Source: Clavibacter sp. B3I6 (GTDB taxonomy: Bacteria > Actinomycetota > Actinomycetes > Actinomycetales > Microbacteriaceae). Taken from it: 64,000 nucleotides of DNA. Below the pieces are notes generated by a model. It saw only the letters and a list, made by a program, of their open reading frames with translations. It was not told the origin of the DNA and searched no databases. The position numbers and the translations under genes are program-made. The stretch covers positions 62,001 to 126,000 of the forward strand of contig NZ_JAUSYL010000001.1 in the NCBI RefSeq assembly GCF_030816895.1. Direction: 5' to 3'. Positions 56,117 through 64,000 of this stretch are shown piece after piece; positions within the stretch are counted from its first letter, which is position 1, and each line of letters opens with the position of its first letter.

Positions 56117-57487
56117 GTGGCCTCTGAGCACCTCGTCCCCGCCCACCCCGACGTCCTCGCCGGACTCGACCACTGGCGCACGCTCGAGGTCAAGCAGCAG
56201 CCCGCCTGGCCGGACGCCGCCGCGGTGCACGCCGCCAGCGCCGAGATCGCGCTCCTGCCGCCGCTCGTGTTCGCGGGCGAGGTCGACCAGCTGCGCAGCC
56301 GCCTGGCCGCCGCCGCCGACGGCCGCGCGTTCCTCCTCCAGGGCGGCGACTGCGCCGAGACCTTCGCCGGCGCGACCGCCGACCAGATCCGCAACCGCGT
56401 GAAGACCGTGCTGCAGATGGCCGTCGTCCTCACCTACGGCGCCGCGATGCCCGTCGTGAAGATGGGCCGCATGGCCGGCCAGTTCGCGAAGCCCCGGTCG
56501 AGCGACTCGGAGACGCGCGGCGACCTGACGCTGCCCGCCTACCGCGGCGACATCGTCAACGGCTACGACTTCACCCCGGAGTCCCGGGCGGCGGATCCCG
56601 CGCGGCTCGTGAAGGGGTACCACACGGCCGCCTCCACGCTGAACCTCATCCGCGCCTTCACGCAGGGCGGGTTCGCCGACCTGCGCGAGGTGCACAGCTG
56701 GAACAAGGGATTCGCCGCGAACCCCGCCAACCAGCGCTACGAGCAGCTCGCCCGCGACATCGACCGCGCCATCAAGTTCATGGAGGCCGCGGGCGCCGAC
56801 TTCGACGACCTCAAGCGCGTCGAGTTCTACACCGGCCACGAGGGGCTGCTCATGGACTACGAGCGGCCCATGACCCGCATCGACTCGCGCACCGGCACGC
56901 CGTACAACACGTCGGCGCACTTCATCTGGATCGGGGAGCGCACGCGCGACCTCGACGGGGCGCACGTCGACTTCCTGTCGCGCGTCCGCAACCCGCTGGG
57001 CGTCAAGCTCGGCCCGAGCACCACGCCCGAGACGGTCCACGAGCTCATCGAGAAGCTCGACCCGGATCGCGAGCCCGGCCGCCTCACCTTCATCACGCGC
57101 ATGGGCGCCGGGAGGATCCGGGATGCCCTCCCGCCCCTGCTCGAGGCCGTCAAGGCGTCGGACGCGAACCCGCTGTGGGTCACCGACCCGATGCACGGCA
57201 ACGGCCTGACCACGCCGACCGGCTACAAGACCCGTCGCTTCGACGATGTGGTCGACGAGGTCCAGGGCTTCTTCCAGGCCCACCGGGCGGCGGGCACGCA
57301 CCCGGGCGGCATCCACATCGAGCTCACCGGCGACGACGTCACGGAGTGCCTCGGCGGCTCCGAGCACATCGACGAGGCCACCCTCGCGACGCGCTACGAG
57401 TCGCTGTGCGACCCGCGGCTCAACCACATGCAGAGCCTCGAGCTCGCGTTCCTCGTCGCGGAGGAGCTGGCGGCCGCGCGCGGCTGA
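56117..57487 (+). CDS. aroG: 3-deoxy-7-phosphoheptulonate synthase, class II
   Basis: 456 residues of the plant-like class II DAHP synthase, first enzyme of the shikimate pathway (phosphoenolpyruvate plus erythrose 4-phosphate). Signature stretches: LLQGGDCAETFAG (metal Cys), GRMAGQFAKPRSSD (PEP-binding Arg region), EFYTGHEGLLMDYE, HFIWIGERTRDLDGAHVDF (in part), WVTDPMHGN and HIELTGDDVTECLGG. GTG start 56117, 59 bases after the acyltransferase gene. Converges on the kinase gene with a shared terminator. Confidence 0.95.
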   Translation: MASEHLVPAHPDVLAGLDHWRTLEVKQQPAWPDAAAVHAASAEIALLPPLVFAGEVDQLRSRLAAAADGRAFLLQGGDCAETFAGATADQIRNRVKTVLQMAVVLTYGAAMPVVKMGRMAGQFAKPRSSDSETRGDLTLPAYRGDIVNGYDFTPESRAADPARLVKGYHTAASTLNLIRAFTQGGFADLREVHSWNKGFAANPANQRYEQLARDIDRAIKFMEAAGADFDDLKRVEFYTGHEGLLMDYERPMTRIDSRTGTPYNTSAHFIWIGERTRDLDGAHVDFLSRVRNPLGVKLGPSTTPETVHELIEKLDPDREPGRLTFITRMGAGRIRDALPPLLEAVKASDANPLWVTDPMHGNGLTTPTGYKTRRFDDVVDEVQGFFQAHRAAGTHPGGIHIELTGDDVTECLGGSEHIDEATLATRYESLCDPRLNHMQSLELAFLVAEELAAARG

Positions 57488-57503
57488 GCCGCATCCGGCG
57501 CAT

Positions 57504-57536
57504 GACGCCCCGTCGCCCTCGAGGCGGCGGGGCGTC
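57504..57536. terminator. Bidirectional hairpin between aroG and the pknL-like gene
   Basis: Arms 57504-57517 and 57523-57536 pair over 14 positions with one G-T wobble and a five-base loop (CTCGA). It sits between convergent stops. Confidence 0.75.
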
Positions 57537-57567
57537 GTCGTGTCCGCGCCGGGGAAGGGAGCGGGGA

Positions 57568-59517
<1,950 letters not shown>

Positions 59518-59523
59518 TGGATG

Positions 59524-59529
59524 ATTCTA
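59524..59529 (-). promoter_or_regulatory. -10 box TAGAAT, leaderless type (pknL-like gene)
   Basis: TAGAAT, six bases, then GTG 59517. This explains the absence of a Shine-Dalgarno sequence. Confidence 0.6.
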
Positions 59530-59599
59530 GGGATCGACGGTGTCCCGGCCTCCCCGGCACACCGGTGCGCCGCCGCGCGGGTGCGCACGCCGATCGGCG

Positions 59600-60880
59600 T
59601 CAGCCGATCTCGTCGAGCCAGGCCCAGGCCGAGGCCTCCCACTTGGCGTACGCGTCCGGGTAGGCCGAGTACTGCACGGCCTGCGCCGCCTGCGTGACGG
59701 TCATGGACTTCCAGCCGGCGATGTCCAGCAGACCGCGCGTCGCTCCCGGGTTCGGGTTGACGGGTCCGCCGAAGAACGCGCGGGACGCGAAGACGGGGTC
59801 GTTCAGCTGGGCGGGCTGGCCCCAGCCCTGGCTCGGACGCTGCTGGAACAGGCCGATGGAGTCGCGGTCGCCCCAGTCGAGGTTGCGGAGGGTGGACTCC
59901 TGGGCTGCCGTCGCGAGCGCGATGACGAGGCCGTAGTCGCTGACGCCGGCGTCCCGTCCGACCTGCACGATGGCGCGCGCGTTGCGGCGCATCTCGTCGG
60001 TCAGGATCGTCGTCCCGTGGAGCGACGCGACCTGCACGACCGCGGCGGAGGCGTGCGGGATGGTGAGCTTGCTGCCGGCGTAGATGATGCTCGACCAGTT
60101 GAGGCCGTTGGCGTTCAGGAGGTCCTGCACCGTGACGCCGGACTCCTGGGCGATGCTGTGCAGCGTGTCGCCGGTCTCGATCGTGTAGGTGCCGGACAGC
60201 CCCGCGGTCGCGGCGGGCGATGCGCTGGCCGGCGCCGCGGGAGCGGAGGGTGCGGCGGGAGCCGACGCGCCGGGGATCGTGAGCCGGTTGCCCGGGAAGA
60301 TCGTGCTCGTGGCCTGCAACCCGTTGGCCTGGAGGACGGCGGACGTCGAGACGCCGTGCTTGCCCGCGATGCCCGACACGGTGTCGCCGGCGACGACCGT
60401 GTAGCTCGCCCCGGACCCGCGGGGCGCCGTCGCGGGCGCCGGGGTGGAGGAGGAAGCGCCGGAGCCGCCGAGGGTGAGGGTCTGGCCGGGGAAGATGGTG
60501 GTCTTCCAGCCGAGGCCGTTCTGCGCGAGCACCGACGCGGTGGAGATGCCGAAGCGGCCGGCGATGCCGGAGACGGTGTCCCCCTGCTCGACGACGTACG
60601 TGGCGGGTGCGGCGACCATGGGCGCGGCGGCCGGGGCGACGGCGGGCGCGGCGACGCGCGGGATCTTCGTCTGCGTGGGACCGGACTTGGCCTTCGGCAC
60701 GCGCTTGACGGGAGCGGCCTCGGCGGGCGTCGCCATCCCGAGGCTGACGGCGAGCGAGCCGACCAGCACGATCGGCATGGTGGCGAGGAGCGCCTTGGAG
60801 CGGCGGGCTGCCGAGCGTCCGGTCGAGGAGTCCGCGGACCGGCTGGGGTCGCGAGGAGGGGTGGGTTCGGTCATGGGCAT
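59600..60880 (-). CDS. Secreted LysM protein, probable cell-wall hydrolase
   Basis: 426 residues. Sec signal: basic N-terminus with RSAARRSKALLATMPIVLVGSLAVSLGMATPAEAA (in part), cleavage near residue 55. Three LysM repeats (YVVEQGDTVSGIAGRFGIS, YTVVAGDTVSGIAGKHGVS, YTIETGDTLHSIAQESGVT) should bind peptidoglycan. The C-terminal 120 residues, with ALATAAQESTLRNLDWGDRDSIGLFQQRPSQGWG (in part; Glu followed by GLFQQ), look like a lysozyme/transglycosylase-type domain. It lies upstream of the pknL-like gene on the same strand, linking wall turnover and wall sensing. ATG 60880 has GGAG nine bases upstream. Confidence 0.82.
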   Translation of the reverse strand: MPMTEPTPPRDPSRSADSSTGRSAARRSKALLATMPIVLVGSLAVSLGMATPAEAAPVKRVPKAKSGPTQTKIPRVAAPAVAPAAAPMVAAPATYVVEQGDTVSGIAGRFGISTASVLAQNGLGWKTTIFPGQTLTLGGSGASSSTPAPATAPRGSGASYTVVAGDTVSGIAGKHGVSTSAVLQANGLQATSTIFPGNRLTIPGASAPAAPSAPAAPASASPAATAGLSGTYTIETGDTLHSIAQESGVTVQDLLNANGLNWSSIIYAGSKLTIPHASAAVVQVASLHGTTILTDEMRRNARAIVQVGRDAGVSDYGLVIALATAAQESTLRNLDWGDRDSIGLFQQRPSQGWGQPAQLNDPVFASRAFFGGPVNPNPGATRGLLDIAGWKSMTVTQAAQAVQYSAYPDAYAKWEASAWAWLDEIG

Positions 60881-61088
60881 GTTGGTCTACTCCGGCCGTC
60901 GTGCTCGATTCCCTGATGCAGGAGTTCCACGTTAACACGCAGGGGAAGCAGAGCGCACATAAGTGACGGATGTGGCTGGAGTGAACAGCGACACGCCTGT
61001 TCGGCGGATGGGCAGCTGCATCCACCCCTCACCCCCTGCGCGGCGCCACGACGGTCCCTGTCCCGCCCGCGGCCCGGGACGTGCCAGC
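60881..61088. promoter_or_regulatory. Divergent promoter region, LysM gene and Rv2175c-like gene
   Basis: 208 bases without a gene. The part nearest 60930-60965 is locally AT-richer (GTTAAC, CACATAAGTG) and probably carries the LysM gene promoter on the minus strand. I found no riboswitch-like conserved element. Confidence 0.4.
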
Positions 61089-61439
61089 ATGAGAGACGTG
61101 AACGAGCCCTATTCCGACCGTGAGTGGTTGACCGTCCCCGATCTCGTCGACCTCCTGGGTCTCACCGTGAGCCGCGTCCGACGGCTCATCGAGGACCGGC
61201 GCCTGCTGGCCGTCCGCCTCGACGGCGTGCTGAAGGTCCCGGCCGTGTTCCTGCGCGACGGCGAGCCGCTGTCGGAGCTCCGCGGCACGATCATGGTCCT
61301 CGGCGACAACGGGTTCACCGACGAGGAGGCCATGGACTGGCTGCTGACGGAGGAGCCGAGCCTCAGCGCCGCTCCCGTCGACGCGCTCCTGGCCGGACGC
61401 AAGGCCGAGGTGCGACGGGTGGCGCAGGCGACGGCCTGA
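61089..61439 (+). CDS. Rv2175c-like winged-helix DNA-binding protein
   Basis: 116 residues. WLTVPDLVDLLGLTVSRVRRLIEDRRLLAVR (in part, about 12-42) is the HTH, and the C-terminal half, RGTIMVLGDNGFTDEEAMDWLLTEEPSL (in part), is the family-specific domain. In M. tuberculosis Rv2175c is phosphorylated by PknL, encoded next to it, and loses DNA binding. Here the pknL-like gene is 1.6 kb away with only the LysM gene between. An alternative start is GTG 61098, seven bases after CAGCAT. Confidence 0.8.
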   Translation: MRDVNEPYSDREWLTVPDLVDLLGLTVSRVRRLIEDRRLLAVRLDGVLKVPAVFLRDGEPLSELRGTIMVLGDNGFTDEEAMDWLLTEEPSLSAAPVDALLAGRKAEVRRVAQATA

Positions 61440-61493
61440 CCCGCTCCACCGGCGTCCGCCGACGTGCGCGATCCGCGACGGTCCCGGGTCCGG

Positions 61494-62615
61494 TCAGGTG
61501 ACGCGGCGCGTGACGCTGTCGACGAGCAGCTCGAGCTGGTTGCGCGCGCGGGCGCCGATGGGCGCCTCCCGCAGGGCGGCGAGCGACTCCCGCACGTGGC
61601 GCGCGATCATCCCCTCCACCTCGTCCAGCGCACCGCTCTCCCGCAGGATGGACTGGAGCGCGCGGATCTGCTCGTCGTCGAGGTCGGGGTCCCCGAGCAG
61701 CGCGTCCACGGTGCGCCGCACGCCGTCCGGCAGCCGCCGCCGCGCGAGCGCGATGAGGACCGTGCGCTTGCCCTCGCGGAGGTCGTCCCCGCTGGGCTTG
61801 CCCGTCACGTCGCTGTCGCCGAAGACGCCGAGCACGTCGTCGCGCAGCTGGAACGCGATCCCGAGCGGGAGGCCGACGGCGCGCAGCGCGGCGACCTGCT
61901 CCGGCGTGGCCCCCGCGAGGCTGGCGCCCACGACGAGCGGCGCCTCGATGCTGTACTTCGCGGACTTGTAGACGATCACGTTGTGGGCGCGGGCGAGGGT
62001 CTCGTCCTCGGGGACGGTCGGCCACGCCACCTCCTCGAGCACGTCGAGGTACTGGCCGACCGTCACCTGCGTGCGCATGGTGGCGAGCTCGGCGCGGGCG
62101 GCCCGCGCGGCGGAGCCGTCCGCGAGCGCCAGCAGCGAGTCGATGAGGAGCTCGTCGCTCCAGCCGAGGAGCAGGTCGCCCAGGAGGATGGCGCCGGCCT
62201 CGCCGAACGCGGCCGACGACCCGCCCCAGCCGCTCGACGCGTGGAGGGTCTCGAGGCGCCGGTGGGCGGCGGGCCGACCGCGACGGGTGTCGGAGCGGTC
62301 GATGATGTCGTCGTGCACGAGCGCGGCCGCGTGGAAGACCTCGAGGCCCGCGGCGACCCCGACGACGGCCCGGTAGCCGGGTCGCTCCGCGCCCTCCGGG
62401 CGTCCCGCGGGGGAGGGCTCGAGGTCGATGACCGACCGCCAGCCCCAGTAGCAGAACTGCGCGCGGAACCTCTTGCCGCCTCTCAGCAGATCCGAGGAGA
62501 ACTCGTGGATGCGCACAAGATCCGGGCTGATCTCCCGGAGTCCCGCCGCCTGCGCCGTCAGGAAGTCGTCGAGGCGGGTCTGGACGTGGCTGACGAGGCG
62601 GTCGCTTTCGGGCAC
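61494..62615 (-). CDS. Polyprenyl diphosphate synthase, IdsA-like
   Basis: 373 residues of the trans-isoprenyl diphosphate synthase fold. First aspartate-rich motif VHDDIIDRSD (about 100), second LRDDVLGVFGD (about 258), GGKRFRAQ for IPP binding and KTDLxxGK-type KPSGDDLREGKRT. It chains IPP onto allylic diphosphates to make geranylgeranyl or longer prenyl diphosphates for quinones, carotenoids or lipid carriers. Gene position matches Rv2173 idsA2. Start GTG 62615, six bases after TAGGCT, probably leaderless. Confidence 0.9.
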   Translation of the reverse strand: MPESDRLVSHVQTRLDDFLTAQAAGLREISPDLVRIHEFSSDLLRGGKRFRAQFCYWGWRSVIDLEPSPAGRPEGAERPGYRAVVGVAAGLEVFHAAALVHDDIIDRSDTRRGRPAAHRRLETLHASSGWGGSSAAFGEAGAILLGDLLLGWSDELLIDSLLALADGSAARAARAELATMRTQVTVGQYLDVLEEVAWPTVPEDETLARAHNVIVYKSAKYSIEAPLVVGASLAGATPEQVAALRAVGLPLGIAFQLRDDVLGVFGDSDVTGKPSGDDLREGKRTVLIALARRRLPDGVRRTVDALLGDPDLDDEQIRALQSILRESGALDEVEGMIARHVRESLAALREAPIGARARNQLELLVDSVTRRVT

Positions 62616-62621
62616 CCGCCT

Positions 62622-62627
62622 AGCCTA
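62622..62627 (-). promoter_or_regulatory. -10 box TAGGCT, leaderless type (idsA-like gene)
   Basis: Six bases before GTG 62615 on the minus strand. Confidence 0.55.
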
Positions 62628-62643
62628 GCCAGGGGCAGGGAGC

Positions 62644-62649
62644 TAGAAT
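62644..62649 (+). promoter_or_regulatory. -10 box TAGAAT of the DUF3040 gene
   Basis: TAGAAT with a 43-base leader ending GAGGGGAAC before the ATG. It is divergent from the idsA-like promoter. Confidence 0.5.
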
Positions 62650-62692
62650 TCACGGGTGAACACCAACGCGTCGTCCCGAGCCTGAGGGGAAC

Positions 62693-63088
62693 ATGATGCC
62701 GCTTTCCGAGCAAGAGCAGCGCCTGCTGGAGGAGATGGAGCGCAGTCTCTATCACAACGACGCGGACTTCGTGGCGACCGTCAGCGGTCGCCGCAGCAGA
62801 CCCAACTACACGATGGTCGTCGTCGGGGTGCTGGTCATCGTGCTGGGCATCGCCGCCCTCGCCGCCGGCGTCATCACCAAGCTGGCCATCATCGGCATCC
62901 TGGGCTTCGCGATCATGATCGTGGGCGCGCTGCTCATCTTCAGCCCGCGCGGCACCGTCGAGGACGCGTCGCCGACGAACGCCCCGCGTGCTCCCGGCCG
63001 CGGAGGCGGCGCGCGACCGGCCTCCTCGTCGTCCTTCATGGACCGGATCAACGAGCGCTGGGAGAAGCGCCAGGGCGGTCGGGACTGA
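62693..63088 (+). CDS. DUF3040 membrane protein
   Basis: 131 residues. The N-terminus MPLSEQEQRLLEEMERSLYHNDADF is the diagnostic DUF3040 sequence (in part), followed by two membrane helices (about 40-60 and 64-85) and a Gly/Ser/basic tail. The family occurs near mraZ in actinobacteria (Rv2169c) and is thought to be linked to envelope or division; no activity is known. ATG 62693 or 62696 may be used; GAGGGG precedes both. Confidence 0.85.
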   Translation: MMPLSEQEQRLLEEMERSLYHNDADFVATVSGRRSRPNYTMVVVGVLVIVLGIAALAAGVITKLAIIGILGFAIMIVGALLIFSPRGTVEDASPTNAPRAPGRGGGARPASSSSFMDRINERWEKRQGGRD

Positions 63089-63130
63089 CCACCCGCTGAG
63101 GCGGTCCTCCACCGCCCTCCACTCGACCCG

Positions 63131-63163
63131 AAGGGGCCGATCCCGTACCGGGGTCGGCCCCTT
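63131..63163 (+). terminator. Terminator hairpin after the DUF3040 gene
   Basis: Arms 63131-63144 and 63150-63163 pair over 14 positions (one G-T wobble) with a five-base loop, followed by CTCG. Confidence 0.75.
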
Positions 63164-63361
63164 CTCGCGTCTCCCACACCCCTCCCGGTCCCTCCCCAGC
63201 GCCCTCCGCGCGGTCCTCCGACCCCCCGGAGGGCGCTTCCGCGTGCCCGCGGCGCGCCGGGAGCGAGACATCCCTCCACATCCCTCCCCGCCGCACCGCC
63301 CCCGGATCCACGGCGATCGGAGCCCGCACCCCGCGAATTCACCCCGGCGCTCTGGCGGTCG

Positions 63362-63387
63362 GTGGAGGGGTGTGGAGTAAAGTGGAG
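63362..63387 (+). promoter_or_regulatory. MraZ operator: three GTGGAG boxes 10 bp apart
   Basis: GTGGAG occurs at 63362, 63372 and 63382, exactly one helical turn apart, 41 bases before the mraZ start. This matches the direct-repeat MraZ boxes known upstream of dcw operons, so MraZ should repress its own operon here. Confidence 0.8.
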
Positions 63388-63427
63388 CAAGTCCTGAACC
63401 ACGGCCGGAGAGACAGGGGGTGTCGGT

Positions 63428-63859
63428 GTGTTCCTCGGTACCCACTCGCCCCGCCTCGACGACAAGGGGCGGCTCATCCTCCCCGCCAAGTTCCGCGACG
63501 AGCTCGAGGGCGGCGTCGTCATGACCCGCGGCCAGGACCGCTGCATCTACGTGTTCACCACGCGCGAGTTCGAGGAGCTGCACGACCGCATGCGCCAGGC
63601 GCCGCTCGCGAGCAAGCAGGCGCGCGACTACATGCGCGTCTTCCTGTCCGGGGCGAACGCCGAGACGCCGGACAAGCAGCACCGCATCACCATCCCGCAG
63701 GCCCTCCGCACCTACGCCGGACTCGACCGCGAGCTCGCGGTCATCGGCGCGGGCAGCCGCGTCGAGATCTGGGACGCCGGCACGTGGGACGAGTACCTCA
63801 CCGCCAACGAGAGCGCGTTCGCCGACACCGCGGAGGAGGTGATCCCCGGCCTGTTCTGA
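63428..63859 (+). CDS. mraZ: Transcriptional regulator MraZ
   Basis: 143 residues with two AbrB-like domains: MFLGTHSPRLDDKGRLILPAKFRD (in part) and GANAETPDKQHRITIPQALRTYAGL (in part), both with the DxxGR/DKQHRI-type signature. It binds direct repeats at its own promoter and controls the division and cell-wall (dcw) operon. It is also an inhibitor of the methyltransferase activity of RsmH in E. coli, encoded next. GTG start; the leader contains AGGGGG. Confidence 0.94.
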   Translation: MFLGTHSPRLDDKGRLILPAKFRDELEGGVVMTRGQDRCIYVFTTREFEELHDRMRQAPLASKQARDYMRVFLSGANAETPDKQHRITIPQALRTYAGLDRELAVIGAGSRVEIWDAGTWDEYLTANESAFADTAEEVIPGLF

Positions 63860-63962
63860 CCCCGGCCCCTGACTCCCAGCCGTCCGACGCCCTGCCGCAC
63901 TTCCCCGGTGGCAGGTCGGGACGGATGGGGATCAGGAGCCGCGGACAGGGCAGCGGGATGCC

Positions 63963-64000
63963 ATGGCCCTCGACGACATCCACACCCCCGTCCTCCTCGC
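63963..64000 (+). CDS. rsmH: 16S rRNA methyltransferase RsmH, cut by window end
   Basis: Only 12 codons are visible (MALDDIHTPVLL). The IHTPVLL motif is the N-terminal mark of RsmH (MraW), and the position right after mraZ confirms it. RsmH methylates N4 of C1402 in 16S rRNA. The rest of the gene lies beyond the window. Confidence 0.85.
   Translation, partial: MALDDIHTPVLL

Larger units (their letters stand above)
63089..63427 (+). promoter_or_regulatory. mraZ control region
   Basis: 339 bases without a gene. In order: two CTCCAC boxes (63107, 63117), a terminator hairpin (63131-63163), a further CTCCAC at 63274, three GTGGAG boxes (63362-63387) overlapping TAAAGT, a possible -10 box at 63378-63383, then the mraZ leader. 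Confidence 0.6.

Noticed and set aside
60881..61088. A ydaO-type c-di-AMP riboswitch before the LysM wall hydrolase gene
   Set aside because: Such switches often precede actinobacterial wall hydrolases, but the space to the likely promoter is too short and the conserved core is not visible.

Overview
The window is high-GC (roughly 70-75%), tightly packed actinobacterial chromosome. A mycothione reductase, a GarA-FtsR-MerR block, a PknL-type PASTA kinase beside aroG, and mraZ/rsmH at the right end point to an actinobacterium. Gene content, the Clavibacter-like start of RsmH and heavy use of GGATCC suggest Microbacteriaceae, probably Clavibacter or a close relative; this is inference, because no 16S or other species marker is present. 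I see no tRNA, rRNA, CRISPR array, insertion sequence or phage gene. Both edges cut genes.

Layout. 0-12 kb: accessory metabolism. It holds a cut acyl-CoA synthetase, a PaiB-like FMN protein coupled to a YtcJ-like amidohydrolase, a quinone oxidoreductase, NAD(P)HX epimerase coupled to a degenerate SGNH protein, a luciferase-like monooxygenase, a 14-TM exporter, and a gamma-glutamyltransferase-like enzyme coupled to a SufU-like scaffold. 12-27 kb: a loose purine/molybdenum neighbourhood (MocA-type nucleotidyltransferase, guanine deaminase, XdhC, APC permease, a fused 2Fe-2S/molybdenum xanthine dehydrogenase-type enzyme and its FAD subunit). It is interrupted by a PAP2 phosphatase, an AAA ATPase and three paralogous membrane proteins with frame problems. 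27-40 kb: a Stealth-family glycan phosphotransferase, a J-domain/NERD-like fusion, an S4 protein, a circularly permuted flavin amine oxidase, a variant leucine-rich-repeat protein, a NUDIX/NYN-like fusion, DUF3097, and an M4 protease followed directly by its emfourin-type inhibitor. 40-44 kb: a CitA/DcuS-type two-component pair divergent from a DctA transporter. 44-52 kb: garA, ftsR (apparently frameshifted), a second MerR gene, an orphan ParA, pyruvate carboxylase, mycothione reductase and peptide deformylase. 52-64 kb: a core block (fadD15-like, ROK glucokinase, acylglycerolphosphate acyltransferase, aroG, pknL-like, LysM protein, Rv2175c-like, idsA-like, DUF3040, mraZ, rsmH) that matches the remembered order of Mycobacterium tuberculosis Rv2187 to Rv2165c.

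How genes work together. Four-base ATGA/GTGA/TTGA overlaps are frequent and imply translational coupling (PaiB/amidohydrolase, SGNH/NnrE, GGT/SufU, XdhC/permease, XDH FAD/fused subunit, Stealth/J-domain, emfourin/DUF3097, kinase/response regulator). Many genes have an actinobacterial -10 box (TANNNT) six or seven bases before the start codon and no Shine-Dalgarno sequence, the signature of leaderless mRNAs.

Most notable observations: the permuted amine oxidase, two probable single-base frameshifts in G runs (a membrane paralogue and ftsR), the protease-inhibitor pair, the J-domain/NERD and NUDIX/NYN fusions, and extra inverted MraZ-like boxes upstream of mraZ.
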